NCBI GenBank assembly: GCA_035548835.1
Contig: DASZSB010000155.1
Span: 1 to 64,000, forward strand
Length of the DNA: 64,000 nucleotides
Reading direction: 5' to 3'
From: FEN-1219 sp035548835
Lineage (GTDB): Bacteria > Pseudomonadota > Gammaproteobacteria > Steroidobacterales > Rariloculaceae
The translations under genes and the position numbers were made by a program. Shown in pieces: positions 51,937 through 60,805 of the stretch. The notes under the pieces were generated by a model, which was given only the letters and a program-made list of their open reading frames with translations, was not told the origin of the DNA and did no database searches. The stretch's first letter is position 1; every line of letters begins with the position of its first letter.

Positions 51937-51942
51937 TAGAAT
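51937..51942 (+). promoter_or_regulatory. Possible -10 box of the FAD reductase gene
   Basis: TAGAAT in the context GCTAGAAT, the same as the box at 18214, lies 33 bases before the ATG at 51975. The -35 is weak. Confidence 0.35.
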
Positions 51943-51974
51943 TCCGGTTTCTTTCGTCCGGAATATACCACCCG

Positions 51975-53186
51975 ATGGCAGAACACCTCGTCGTCGTTGG
52001 CGGCGGTCAGGCCGCAGCGCAGGCCGTGCAGACGCTGCGGCAGCAGAATTACCCGGGCACGATTACGCTGCTGGCCGACGAGCCCTACGCGCCGTACCAG
52101 CGCCCGCCGCTGTCGAAGAAGTATCTCGCGGGCGAGCTGACGCGCGACCGGCTGCTGCTGCGCCCGACGGCGTTCTACGCCGAGAAGAACGTGACGCTGA
52201 TGCTCGGCACGCGCGCCGTCGAGATCGAGCTCGCGCCGCGCCGCGTGCGTCTTGCCGACGGCCGCGTGCTCCGCTACGACCGTCTGCTGCTCGCGACCGG
52301 CAGCCGCCCGCGCCAGCTCGACGTGCCCGGCGCCAAGCTGCGCGGCGTCCATTACCTGCGCACGATCGCCGACGTCGACGGCATCACCGCCGAGCTCACC
52401 GCCGGCGCGCGCGTCGCGCTGATCGGCGCCGGATTCATCGGTCTCGAGGCCGCTGCCGTGCTGCGCCAACGCGGGTTCGACGTGACGGTACTCGAGGCGT
52501 TCGAGCGCGTGCTGGGCCGCGCCGTGGGCGCCGAGGTCGCGGAGTTCTATGCCGGATGCCATCGCGCGGCCGGCGTCTCGCTGCATCTGGGCGCCGCCGT
52601 GCGCGCGCTGCACGGCACGGAACGCGTGGCGGCGGTCGAGACCGTCGATGGTGGGCGCTTCCCGTGCGACCTCGTGATCATCGGCATCGGCGTGGTGCCC
52701 AATGTCGAGCTCGCTGCGTCGGCCGGGCTCGCGTGTGACAACGGCATCGTCGTCGACGAGTTCGCGCGCACGGCCGATCCGAACGTCGTCGCCGCCGGCG
52801 ACTGCACGAACCACCCGTTGAATGGGCGGCGCGTGCGCCTGGAATCGGTGCCGAATGCCGTGCACCAGGCACGAGTCGCCGCGGCCACGCTGCTCGGTAC
52901 GCCGGCGGCGTATTCGGAGATTCCGTGGTTCTGGTCCGATCAGTACGACCTGAAGCTGCAGATCGTCGGGCTGTCGCACGACCACGATCACGTCGTGCTG
53001 CGCGGCGACCCCGCCGCACGCAGCTTCGCGGCGTTCTACCTGCGTGACGGCGCACTGCTCGCCGTCGATGCGGTCAACAACGCGCGCGAGTTCGCACACG
53101 CGAAGAAGCTGGTGGCGGCGCGGGCGCGGCTCGCACCCGAAATACTGCGCGACGCGAGCGTGGACCTCGGCGCAGTGGCGCTGTAG
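51975..53186 (+). CDS. FAD-dependent ferredoxin/rubredoxin reductase
   Basis: The 403-residue protein has the FAD loop VVVGGGQAAAQAVQTLR at the N-terminus, LLLATGSRPRQLDVPG and the NAD loop ALIGAGFIGLEAAAVLR. VAAGDCTNHPL contacts FAD, and a C-terminal reductase dimer-like domain follows (EIPWFWSDQYDLKLQIVG). This is the putidaredoxin/rhodocoxin reductase family that feeds electrons to ferredoxins of P450 or dioxygenase systems. No such partner lies in the window. It is convergent with the exported protein pair, with four bases between the stops. Confidence 0.9.
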   Translation: MAEHLVVVGGGQAAAQAVQTLRQQNYPGTITLLADEPYAPYQRPPLSKKYLAGELTRDRLLLRPTAFYAEKNVTLMLGTRAVEIELAPRRVRLADGRVLRYDRLLLATGSRPRQLDVPGAKLRGVHYLRTIADVDGITAELTAGARVALIGAGFIGLEAAAVLRQRGFDVTVLEAFERVLGRAVGAEVAEFYAGCHRAAGVSLHLGAAVRALHGTERVAAVETVDGGRFPCDLVIIGIGVVPNVELAASAGLACDNGIVVDEFARTADPNVVAAGDCTNHPLNGRRVRLESVPNAVHQARVAAATLLGTPAAYSEIPWFWSDQYDLKLQIVGLSHDHDHVVLRGDPAARSFAAFYLRDGALLAVDAVNNAREFAHAKKLVAARARLAPEILRDASVDLGAVAL

Positions 53187-53190
53187 CCGC

Positions 53191-53865
53191 CTACTGCTGG
53201 GCGACCTGCTTCTCGGGCAGGTGCAGGAACAGCTCGCCCGTGGCGGCGGCGGCGTGCTCCGCCGGAGCGAACGCCGTGACGTCGTAGCGCTCGACCGCGC
53301 TGCCGACCTCGCCTTCGAATGCGCCCGCCACGCCGAGGACGGCCGCAGTGCTGCCGGCATTCGGTCCCACCGTGGGCCGATACTCGAGGGGACCGCGCCA
53401 GGGCCGGTCGAACAGCCAAACGGGCAACACCGTCTGCTTCAGGAACGGCCAGACGTTGGAATCGGAACGCACGAACAGCGTGCCCTGGCCGGGCAGGCTC
53501 ACGAGCCAGTAGTCGGACAGCACGACGCCCTTCAGCAGCAAGTCGGTGTCGGGCGACGGCGCCAGCATGCGGCTCGCGATGGCCGCCGGCTGGCCCGAGT
53601 CGTCCGTCAGCACAAGACCCAGCATGGCGGTGCGGTCGATCGTCTCTTCCCACAGACCCTGCACGGAGCTCGGGCGCCCCGCGAACATCGCGTCCTCACC
53701 GACTGCCGCCGTGAGCAGCTGGTCCGGCAGCGAGTACCGCAGCACACGGTCGCCGGCGCCCGGCGCGGTGCCGCCTTGCTCGGTGAACGGGTTGTAGTAG
53801 ACCACGGCGCCTGCGAGCACGGCCCCGATCAGCAATCCAGAGAGTGCGACGAACAGGTATTTCAT
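53191..53865 (-). CDS. Exported protein, paralogue pair member 2
   Basis: The 224-residue protein has a hydrophobic N-terminal anchor (YLFVALSGLLIGAVLAGAVVYY) and a beta-rich periplasmic body. VLRYSLPDQLLTAAVGED, WLVSLPGQGTLFVRSDSN and GVAGAFEGEVGSAVERYDVT match in order the segments of its upstream neighbour, so the two are paralogues. I do not recognise a family. The ATG overlaps the neighbour's stop (ATGA), so the two are translated together. Confidence 0.7.
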   Translation of the reverse strand: MKYLFVALSGLLIGAVLAGAVVYYNPFTEQGGTAPGAGDRVLRYSLPDQLLTAAVGEDAMFAGRPSSVQGLWEETIDRTAMLGLVLTDDSGQPAAIASRMLAPSPDTDLLLKGVVLSDYWLVSLPGQGTLFVRSDSNVWPFLKQTVLPVWLFDRPWRGPLEYRPTVGPNAGSTAAVLGVAGAFEGEVGSAVERYDVTAFAPAEHAAAATGELFLHLPEKQVAQQ

Positions 53866-54500
53866 GGCGTGCGCGTCACCGTGTAGAGCTCGATCGTGCC
53901 GCGCATCGAGCCGGCAGCGTCGACGCCCGTGAGCTTCCACGTCTCCGTGTAGCTGCCGTCGAGACCGCTGAACTCACCGCTCCCTCCCGCGACGACGCCT
54001 CCGGAGGCCAGCGGCGCTTCCACGCTGCCTTCCCACGCCGTGCCCGGCGTGTAGCCGGCGCGCTGCAGCGCGCTGTCGAGCGCGCCGGCCTTCTCGCCCG
54101 GCGCACGCAACAACAGCGAACCACGCGCCGGGATCATGAGCGACCACGTCGTCGTGGGACCGCGGTTGCCGTTGACCCAGTGCCGGGCGGCCACGCCGAT
54201 GACCTGCCCGGTGGCATCCCGGACCTTGTAGTGCTCGACCAGCAGCGGCTCGGCGACGAATTTCGCAGGTAGCGCCATGACGCCCTCGGCCGAGACCGAG
54301 CGCAGCCCGCCGGCCTTGCCGTCGGTGGCGGCGATGCGATCCGCCGGCAGACGGATCACGAACGGCTCGGCACGGCCTCCGTTGGCGACCACCGACGTCT
54401 GCGAAGGCAGGCGGTGGTGGTTGAGCCACGGCATGTAGTGGGCCGCGGCCAGCGTGCCGCCGAACCCCACGACAATGGCCAACAGGAATAACGTTCTCAT
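53862..54500 (-). CDS. Exported protein, paralogue pair member 1
   Basis: The 212-residue protein starts at ATG 54500, with a hydrophobic anchor (LFLLAIVVGFGGTLAAAHY). The periplasmic body contains FVIRLPADRIAATDGKAG, WSLMIPARGSLLLRAPGEK and GSGEFSGLDGSYTETWKLTG. These align with its downstream neighbour, which gives an old tandem duplication. No catalytic motif is seen. The pair may form a heteromer at the outer face of the inner membrane. The longer frame to 54539 lacks a ribosome binding site. Confidence 0.7.
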   Translation of the reverse strand: MRTLFLLAIVVGFGGTLAAAHYMPWLNHHRLPSQTSVVANGGRAEPFVIRLPADRIAATDGKAGGLRSVSAEGVMALPAKFVAEPLLVEHYKVRDATGQVIGVAARHWVNGNRGPTTTWSLMIPARGSLLLRAPGEKAGALDSALQRAGYTPGTAWEGSVEAPLASGGVVAGGSGEFSGLDGSYTETWKLTGVDAAGSMRGTIELYTVTRTP

Positions 54501-54570
54501 GCCGGTTCCACAGTGTACCGAGAGCGGCAGTATCCCCACCGCCGGGTGGCGCGGCGGTTAACGAAATCAC

Positions 54571-54599
54571 AAAACGCCGCGCCCGGAAACGGCGCGGGG
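54571..54599 (-). terminator. Rho-independent terminator of gshA
   Basis: On the minus strand CCGCGCC pairs with GGCGCGG around a seven-base loop (54577-54583 with 54591-54597), followed by CG and then TTTT. It begins five bases after the gshA stop. Confidence 0.75.
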
Positions 54600-54601
54600 C
54601 C

Positions 54602-56191
54602 TCAAATCGCGGCGAAATGCTCAGCCAGGTAGGCCTCGAAGGACCGCGTGTCCTTGTGAGCCAGTGCCTCTGCCTCCTCGAGCGACCGGCGCACCGTTGC
54701 GGCCAGCGACTCCTCGCGCTCGGGCGCGAGCGCGAGCTCCCGGAAATACGCCGCGTGGCTGCGGGCCAGGGCCAATGTGTACTCGAAGAAGCTGGCCCCC
54801 TCGCCCTGCAGGGCCGCGAGCACGGCTGCCGACGGCGTCCGCCCGGGCTCCCGCAGCGCGTCGGCCGCAGCGTCGACGGCGGCGACGTAGCCGGTGCCAT
54901 CGGCATCGAGCAGCTCGGCCACCGCACGCACCTGCTCGAGCAGCTCCGTGCCGCACGCCGCAAGCGGCCGGGCCCGGCCGCCCTCGACGAGTGCAAGGCC
55001 TGGCCGACGCCCCTCGCGGGCGACGGTCAGATCGCGCGAGTCGATCTCCGCCTGCTCGCTTGCGGAGATCGGTGGGCTCTCGGCCAGCAGACAGCGAATC
55101 AGCAGCGCCTCGAGCAGGCGAAGCTCGTTCTGATTCATGCCGATAGGATCGGCGCAGTTCAGATCGAGCGTGCGCACCTCGACGTACTCGACGCCGGTGC
55201 GCTCGAGCGCGATCAACGGCCGGTACGAGCTGGCCTTGCTGGGCTTGGGCCGGATCGTGCTGTAGTACTCGTTCTCGATCTGCAGGATGTTCGCGTTCAG
55301 CTGGCGATAGTCGCCATCGACGACGACGCCGATGGCGGCGTAGCGCGGGTCTTCGGTCGTGACGGCGGCGCGCATGCCGGCGACGTACTCGGACAACGAG
55401 TTCGCCCGAATGCTGAGCCGCCCCTGGCTCTTGTTGCGATAGCCGAGATCGCTCATGCGCAGCGACGTCGCGAACGGTGCGTGCCACGTGTCGCGATCGA
55501 GCTCCGTCAAGAGCTCGTGCCCCTCCGGACGGAACGACTTCGACAATGCCGGCGACGCGCCGAACAGGTACGTCACGAGCCAGGCGCAGCGCCGGTAGTT
55601 GCGCACGAGCCCCATGAGCTCGGCGGAACGGAAGTCGGCAGGCGACTCGCGACGCCCCTCGTGCTCGCGGTACTCGGGCCAGAACTCCGCCGGCAGCGAA
55701 TAGTTGAAGTGCACGCCCGCGATGGCCTGCATGGCGCGGCCGTAGCGGTGACCGAGCCCGCGTCGATAGACGGTCTTCATGCGGCCGAGGTTCGAAGGGC
55801 CGTAGTCCGCGATCGGAATGTCGTCGTTGCCGCCGAGCGAGCACGGCATGCTGGCCGGCCACAGCAACTCGCCGTCGAGACGCCGGTGAATGAACGCGTG
55901 CACGTCGCAGAGAAACTGCACCGTCTCCCAGGAGGTGCGCAGCGGCGGCGTGACGAGCTCCGGCAGCGCCTCGGAGTAGTCCGTGGTGATGAACGGGTGC
56001 GTCAGCGCCGCACCGAGGCTCCGCGGATGCGGCCGCTGCGACAGGCGCCCGTCGGCCGTGACGCGCAGACTCTCCTTCTCGACGCCGCGCAACCCTCGCC
56101 GCACGAGTGCGGCACGGTCCCGCAGCCACTCCAGCCGGGCGGCGAGAGCTCTTGGGCGGCTGGCGTGTGCGGATGAGTTGCTGCTCGACAC
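54602..56191 (-). CDS. gshA: Glutamate-cysteine ligase
   Basis: The protein matches proteobacterial GshA: GVEKESLRVTADGRLSQ, LTHPFITTDYSEALPELVTP, HFNYSLPAEFW, SLRMSDLGYRN and YVEVRTLDLNCADPIGMNQ. It joins glutamate and cysteine, the first step of glutathione synthesis. The start is uncertain. The frame is open to ATG 56221, but that codon overlaps the best -10 box, so GTG 56191 (GGAG nine bases upstream) or GTG 56206 is more likely. The length is about 529 residues. It is a single-gene unit with promoter and terminator. Confidence 0.92.
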   Translation of the reverse strand: MSSSNSSAHASRPRALAARLEWLRDRAALVRRGLRGVEKESLRVTADGRLSQRPHPRSLGAALTHPFITTDYSEALPELVTPPLRTSWETVQFLCDVHAFIHRRLDGELLWPASMPCSLGGNDDIPIADYGPSNLGRMKTVYRRGLGHRYGRAMQAIAGVHFNYSLPAEFWPEYREHEGRRESPADFRSAELMGLVRNYRRCAWLVTYLFGASPALSKSFRPEGHELLTELDRDTWHAPFATSLRMSDLGYRNKSQGRLSIRANSLSEYVAGMRAAVTTEDPRYAAIGVVVDGDYRQLNANILQIENEYYSTIRPKPSKASSYRPLIALERTGVEYVEVRTLDLNCADPIGMNQNELRLLEALLIRCLLAESPPISASEQAEIDSRDLTVAREGRRPGLALVEGGRARPLAACGTELLEQVRAVAELLDADGTGYVAAVDAAADALREPGRTPSAAVLAALQGEGASFFEYTLALARSHAAYFRELALAPEREESLAATVRRSLEEAEALAHKDTRSFEAYLAEHFAAI

Positions 56192-56219
56192 TGTCACGGG
56201 CTCCACGAGGCCGGCGCGC

Positions 56220-56225
56220 ATTATA
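56220..56225 (-). promoter_or_regulatory. Predicted -10 box of gshA
   Basis: A perfect TATAAT on the minus strand (context GGCCTATAATGCGC) puts transcription start near 56213. This excludes the outermost ATG at 56221 as start codon if the promoter is real. Confidence 0.55.
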
Positions 56226-56308
56226 GGCCGCCGAATTGCCGGCGGGGCCGGTTCAGCGTAGGTTCACGGAGAGCGCGTAGATTAACGGCGATCAGGAGGC
56301 TCACGACA

Positions 56309-56644
56309 GTGTTGGTCGCGCCCAGGTATCGAGCGGCAATTGCCTGTGCCGTATTGGCGCTCGCGGCGGCCCCCGCATACGCCTTCCGCTGCGGGACGCG
56401 CATCATCACGGCGGGGGATCCTGCCGACAAGGTTCTGCAGTTCTGCGGCTCGCCTGTTTCGGTGCAGACGCGCCGGGCGGAGCGCCCCTACATCGACGAC
56501 TTCGGTCGGAGCTACCGGGGCATGCTCGAGGAAGTCGTGATCGAGGAGTGGACCTACAACCTGGGTCCGACGCAATTCATGCGCCTCGTCCGGCTCGAGA
56601 ACGGGCTCGTGGTCGAGGTCAAACCACTGGGTTACGGCTACTGA
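56309..56644 (+). CDS. DUF2845 exported protein
   Basis: The 111-residue precursor has a signal peptide (AIACAVLALAAAPAYA) and the DUF2845 start FRCGTRIITAGDPADKVLQ, with cysteines in FRCGT and QFCGSP that may form a disulfide. The end FMRLVRLENGLVVEVKPLGY fits the family. GTG 56309 follows AGGAGG at ten bases. The role is unknown. It is convergent with the next small gene, with five bases between the stops. Confidence 0.85.
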   Translation: MLVAPRYRAAIACAVLALAAAPAYAFRCGTRIITAGDPADKVLQFCGSPVSVQTRRAERPYIDDFGRSYRGMLEEVVIEEWTYNLGPTQFMRLVRLENGLVVEVKPLGYGY

Positions 56645-56649
56645 CCGTC

Positions 56650-56925
56650 TCAGCCACCGGCAGCTCGCAGCAGCGGCACCTGTTCCATTTCGTAGCCGAT
56701 GACTTCGTGAGTGTGCGGATCGTGAATGGGCTTGCCCCGGCGGAAGCAGCCCGTGGTCCGCGCCGTGCGCTCGAACTCCTCCTCGGATTCGACGGGCTCG
56801 AGCGAGACGCGGCCGTCCGGCAGTCGTACCAGCCGTTGTGCTCCCTTGCCGAGCTGGCCCGCGTGCCAACGACGGTCCGTCGTATCCCCGAGAACCAGGG
56901 CAATGATCTCGATGCTGTCGTCCAT
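56650..56925 (-). CDS. Small hypothetical protein
   Basis: The 91-residue protein from ATG 56925 (AGGT upstream) is acidic at the start (MDDSIEIIALVLGDTTDRRW) and continues with RLVRLPDGRVSLEPVESEEE and GKPIHDPHTHEVIGYEMEQ. No signal peptide or membrane segment is seen, and I do not recognise a family. The longer frame to 57099 includes cysteine- and arginine-rich non-coding-looking sequence and was not used. The gap to the bactofilin gene (56926-57158) holds no other gene. Confidence 0.55.
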   Translation of the reverse strand: MDDSIEIIALVLGDTTDRRWHAGQLGKGAQRLVRLPDGRVSLEPVESEEEFERTARTTGCFRRGKPIHDPHTHEVIGYEMEQVPLLRAAGG

Positions 56926-57158
56926 GCTCGAACCTCGCTGCGGGCGTCCACGTGCGCCGCCACGCGTGAGAAAGCAACGTCCATGCCAGCACAGACGGGC
57001 GCGGCAAAACAGGCACTTAGTGCGTAGCGACGTGACCGCCTTCACAGCCGAATGCGACAAAATTTGCCACCTTGACGCCGAAACGTCGCCGCGTGACATG
57101 GGTCCCGCGCAGATCCCGGGACCTCGGACGAGGTCGTGGCTACACCAGGAGACTCCGC

Positions 57159-57584
57159 ATGCTGAAGTTCAAACGCCGGATTCAGGACTCGAACCATGGG
57201 CCGAGGACCTTCGTGGCTCCGGGCACAAAGATCGTCGGCTCGATCACCGGCAAAGGTTCGTACGTGTTCTGCGGCACCATCGAAGGCGACTGCGAGATCA
57301 GCGGTCCGGTGACGCTCGCGGAAGGCGGGCGATGGAAGGGCACGATCAAGGCCACCGACATCGTGATCGCGGGGGTCGTCGAGGGCGACGTGGTGGGCGA
57401 GCAGCGCGTTGAGATCGCGGGCACTGCGCGCGTGAGCGGCAGCCTCGCCGGGCACTCGATCGCGGTTGCGGAAGGCGCGATCATCGAGGGCGACATCAAG
57501 GTCAAGAGCGGTGCGCCCGCGGTCACCTTCCAGGAGAAGCGCGGCACCGAGGTGCAGGCGCCGGCGAAACTCGCGAACTCATAG
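57159..57584 (+). CDS. Bactofilin-like polymer-forming protein
   Basis: The 141-residue protein has short unstructured ends and a central beta-helix of hydrophobic repeats: GSYVFCGTIEGDCEISGPV, GRWKGTIKATDIVIAGVVEG and VEIAGTARVSGSLAGHSIA. This six-residue periodic pattern is that of bactofilins, membrane-associated filaments that place cell-wall enzymes and shape the cell. The ATG has CAGGAGA upstream. No M23 peptidase gene, a frequent partner, lies beside it. It overlaps the convergent hydrolase by six bases. Confidence 0.85.
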   Translation: MLKFKRRIQDSNHGPRTFVAPGTKIVGSITGKGSYVFCGTIEGDCEISGPVTLAEGGRWKGTIKATDIVIAGVVEGDVVGEQRVEIAGTARVSGSLAGHSIAVAEGAIIEGDIKVKSGAPAVTFQEKRGTEVQAPAKLANS

Positions 57585-58574
57585 CGCGCGTTCGAGCTCG
57601 GCCAACACGGCGCGATCGAGCCAGCTGCGCAGCCTGTAACTCTCGATGAATGCGCAGTGCCCGCCGCGCGGGAAGACGTCGACGCTCAGCTCGCTCGTCA
57701 CGGCAACATCGGCGAGGTCCTCGATCGGAATGACCGGATCGTCGGCAGCCGCGATGACGCGGGTCGGCACTCTCAAGTTCGCAAGAACGTCTCCGGTCAC
57801 CGCGTAGCCCGCGAGATACGTATCGAGATCAGGGAAGCCCGCGTAACGCGTCGCGAAGAACTCCGTGGTGGCGGTCAACGTGGACAGACGACGCAGATCG
57901 CCGAAGTCGTAGAGATCCGGAAAGCACTCGGCCTTTGCGAGCAGACTGCGACGCCACCGGTGCAGGAAGTACTCGCGATAGACCCACAACCCCTCCTCGA
58001 GCGCACGCATCGTGCTATGAGGCCGCAGCACGGGGCAGATCGCCACGACACGAGCGAGCTCGATGCCGGCATCCGGCGCGCGCGCGGCGACCCGCAGCGC
58101 GAAGTTGCCGCCGAGGGAGTGCCCCACCAGGAACGCGCGCGCAGCCGGATGGTCGACGATGACGCGTCGAACCGCTCCGACGACCTCGTCGATTCGGCAT
58201 GAATGGAACAGCTCACGGTTCAACGCGAACGTGTTGCCGTGATCGCGAAAATTCAGGCGAAAGACGTCGAACCCGGCGTCGTAGAGCAAGCCGCCCGTCG
58301 ATAACACGTAGCTCGCCGCCGCGCTGCCTTCCCAGCCATGCAACAGAATCACGAGACCGCGCGTCTGCTGCGTCTGTGCGCTGAAGTGACCCAGCAATCG
58401 CACGCCGTCGCCGCAATCGAGGATTTCGTCCCGAGCGACAGCCAGCATGCGACGGGCCTGGCGACGCAGCCAGGGCTGGCGAATGGGCCAGCCCGCCAGC
58501 AGTGACTGAACGTGCCTGTGACGCAGCCCTACCGGGGGTTTGAAGGCACTTACAACGTGCGGCCTGCGCTGCAT
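57579..58574 (-). CDS. YheT-like alpha/beta hydrolase
   Basis: The 331-residue protein has the YheT layout. FKPPVGLRHRHVQSLLAGWP is the typical N-terminus, with VILLHGWEGSAAASYVLST and RLNFRDHGNTFALN following. The nucleophile serine sits in LVGHSLGGNFALRVAA, the acid in AAADDPVIPIEDL and the histidine in PRGGHCAFIES. It is probably a cytoplasmic esterase or hydrolase of unknown substrate. It is monocistronic and its start lies 94 bases from the divergent GGDEF-EAL gene. Confidence 0.9.
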   Translation of the reverse strand: MQRRPHVVSAFKPPVGLRHRHVQSLLAGWPIRQPWLRRQARRMLAVARDEILDCGDGVRLLGHFSAQTQQTRGLVILLHGWEGSAAASYVLSTGGLLYDAGFDVFRLNFRDHGNTFALNRELFHSCRIDEVVGAVRRVIVDHPAARAFLVGHSLGGNFALRVAARAPDAGIELARVVAICPVLRPHSTMRALEEGLWVYREYFLHRWRRSLLAKAECFPDLYDFGDLRRLSTLTATTEFFATRYAGFPDLDTYLAGYAVTGDVLANLRVPTRVIAAADDPVIPIEDLADVAVTSELSVDVFPRGGHCAFIESYRLRSWLDRAVLAELERAL

Positions 58575-58640
58575 AGTTATAGACTTGGGGGCGGTCGCGA
58601 CCGTGCGTCGATTCGACGAGCCGGGCGGCCAGACAACAAC

Positions 58641-58646
58641 TATAAC
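58641..58646 (+). promoter_or_regulatory. Possible -10 box of the GGDEF-EAL gene
   Basis: TATAAC lies 22 bases before the ATG at 58668 and would give a leader of about 15 bases. A TATAGA at about 58578 is a second candidate. Confidence 0.35.
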
Positions 58647-58667
58647 AATGAACCCGAAGTCGCGCGC

Positions 58668-60719
58668 ATGCCGAGCTCCGCCCTCAATTCCGGACTGAAG
58701 CGACGCTACCTCGCGTCGATGGCAGCCCTTGCGGCGGGCGTCGGCGGCACGTGCGCGATCCTGTTCTACCTGCTGTCGACGGGCGCGCTGTCATTGAAGG
58801 CGTTCGGCATCGGCCTGTTCACGTGCCTCTTCGTCGCGAGTGTCATCGCGCTGCTGCTGATACGCGCGTTGGCCGACGGCTTCTCGCGCCCGCTGCGCGA
58901 GGTGGCGAGCGCACTTGCGAACGCTGCGCGCGGGGACTTCGACACGGTGGCGGACTTCGGTGACGCCAGCGAGCTGCGCGACCTCGCGTCCGCGGTGAAC
59001 ACGATGCGTTCGAGTCTGCGCACGAGCACGATCTCCCGCGACTATCTCGACAGGCTTCTGTCGAGCATGGGCGAAGCGCTGTTGATCACCGACATCAACG
59101 GCCGCATCGAACGCGCCAACGCCGCGGCAAGCGAGCTGTTCGGCCACCCGGAAGGGGATCTGGTCGGCAAACTGGCCGACGAGCTGATCCTGTCGAATGA
59201 CCGGCGCCGCGCCGAGGGTGTGGCGTCGCGACCGCGTGAAGGCGCGGTGCTGCGGCCCGACGGCACGACCGTCAGCGTGTCGTACACGGTCGCGAACGTC
59301 CATAACGATCACAACGAGCTCGTGAGCAAGGTGTACGCTGCGCACAACATCGACGAGCGCAAGCGCGTCGAGCAGCGGATCCGCTATCTCGCCAGGACCG
59401 ACTCGCTCACGAAGATCGCCAACCGCATGCAGTTTCAGCATCTGCTGCAGCAGGCGATCGCGCGGGCGCGCCGCAATCAGCAGTACGTTGCGATCCTGTA
59501 TCTCGACGTGGATCGCTTCAAGGACATCAACGACACTTTCGGCCACGCCGCAGGCGACGCGAGCCTCGAGATCTTCGCGCGCCGCATTCTCGCCGAGCTC
59601 GGCGAGAACGCGCACGCCGGCCGCCTCGCGGGTGACGAATTCGCGGTTCTGATCACGGGCTTCGAGCGCCTGGACGCCATCCAGAGATACCTGGGTGACC
59701 TCGCGCCGCGCCTGCTGCAGTCGGCCGGGAAGCCGTTCCAGGTACACGGGGAAGAGATCTTCCTGACGGCCAGCATGGGCATCGCGGTGTACCCGCGCGA
59801 TGGCGACAACGTGATCGACCTGATACGCAACGCGGACGCCGCGCTGTATCAGGCGAAGAAAGCGGGCGGCAACTGCTTCGAGTGGTACTCGCCGGACATG
59901 AACACGGAAGCCGTCGAGCGGTTGATGCTGAAGAGCAAGCTGCGGCGCGCGCTCGAGCGCGACGAGCTGCGAATCCATTACCAGCCGAAGTACCGGCTGA
60001 GCACCGGCCGCCTGGAAGGCGCCGAAGCCCTCCTGCGGTGGGATCTGCCCGAGCGCGGTATGGTGCTGCCGTCTGACTTCGTGCCGCTCGCCGAGGAGAC
60101 GAACCTCATTCTTCAACTCGGCGACTGGGTGCTGAATCGCGTCTGCGCCGACTATCGCGCGTGGCAGCGGGTGGTGCCATCACCGTGCCGGGTGTCCGTG
60201 AATCTGTCCCTGCGCCAGCTGCAGCAGCGTCGGTTCCTGGACCAGGTACGAGACACGTTCCGAGCGCACGGGGTTTCGCCGACCTCGCTCGAGCTCGAGA
60301 TCACGGAGACCACGCTGATGGAGGACCCGGAGCGAACCATCCGGATCCTGGACTCGCTGTATGGCATGGGCCTGCACCTCGCCATCGACGATTTCGGCAC
60401 GGGCTATTCGTCGTTGAGCGCCCTGCAGCAGTTTCCGATCAATACCCTGAAGATCGATCAGTCCTTCGTGCGCAACGTAGCCGTCGACCGCGACGACGCG
60501 GCGATCGTGGATGCGATCATCCAGATGGCCCACAGCCTGCAGCTCGACGTAGTGGCCGAAGGCGTGGAGAACGAGGCGCAGCTCGACTTCCTGCGCAAGC
60601 ACGGCTGCGACTACGCGCAGGGCCACCTTTTCGGGGACCCGGTTACGGCCGACCAGTTCTGCGAGCTGCTGATCGCCGAGGCCGAGGGCAGCGGCAAGCA
60701 CCGGACGCTCTTCGCGTGA
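58668..60719 (+). CDS. Membrane PAS-GGDEF-EAL protein
   Basis: The 683-residue protein has two membrane helices (about residues 20-38 and 44-66), a HAMP-like segment, a PAS domain at about 124-235 (MGEALLITDINGRIERANAA), a GGDEF domain with LAGDEF (320-325) and an EAL domain with AEALLRW, VNLSLRQL, DDFGTGYSS, LKIDQSFV and AEGVENEAQ. AGDEF is tolerated in active cyclases and the EAL residues are complete, so both activities are possible. It controls c-di-GMP at the membrane. The frame is open upstream to 58512, but ATG 58668 starts the conserved part. Confidence 0.9.
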   Translation: MPSSALNSGLKRRYLASMAALAAGVGGTCAILFYLLSTGALSLKAFGIGLFTCLFVASVIALLLIRALADGFSRPLREVASALANAARGDFDTVADFGDASELRDLASAVNTMRSSLRTSTISRDYLDRLLSSMGEALLITDINGRIERANAAASELFGHPEGDLVGKLADELILSNDRRRAEGVASRPREGAVLRPDGTTVSVSYTVANVHNDHNELVSKVYAAHNIDERKRVEQRIRYLARTDSLTKIANRMQFQHLLQQAIARARRNQQYVAILYLDVDRFKDINDTFGHAAGDASLEIFARRILAELGENAHAGRLAGDEFAVLITGFERLDAIQRYLGDLAPRLLQSAGKPFQVHGEEIFLTASMGIAVYPRDGDNVIDLIRNADAALYQAKKAGGNCFEWYSPDMNTEAVERLMLKSKLRRALERDELRIHYQPKYRLSTGRLEGAEALLRWDLPERGMVLPSDFVPLAEETNLILQLGDWVLNRVCADYRAWQRVVPSPCRVSVNLSLRQLQQRRFLDQVRDTFRAHGVSPTSLELEITETTLMEDPERTIRILDSLYGMGLHLAIDDFGTGYSSLSALQQFPINTLKIDQSFVRNVAVDRDDAAIVDAIIQMAHSLQLDVVAEGVENEAQLDFLRKHGCDYAQGHLFGDPVTADQFCELLIAEAEGSGKHRTLFA

Positions 60720-60760
60720 CCCCCCCGGGGGGCCTGCTGCCCCGGGCCTTGGGCTTGGGG

Positions 60761-60766
60761 TATATT
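60761..60766 (+). promoter_or_regulatory. Possible -10 box of the small exported gene
   Basis: TATATT lies 40 bases before the ATG at 60806, downstream of a C/G-run hairpin at about 60721-60748 that may end the GGDEF-EAL message. Confidence 0.4.
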
Positions 60767-60805
60767 CTGCAGCTGCGCTGTTCAGAACTCCAAAGAGGTA
60801 ATGTC

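Noticed and set aside
57180..57200. GGACTCGAACC-type tRNA-like T-loop sequence
   Set aside because: No acceptor or anticodon stem surrounds it, and it lies within the bactofilin coding frame.
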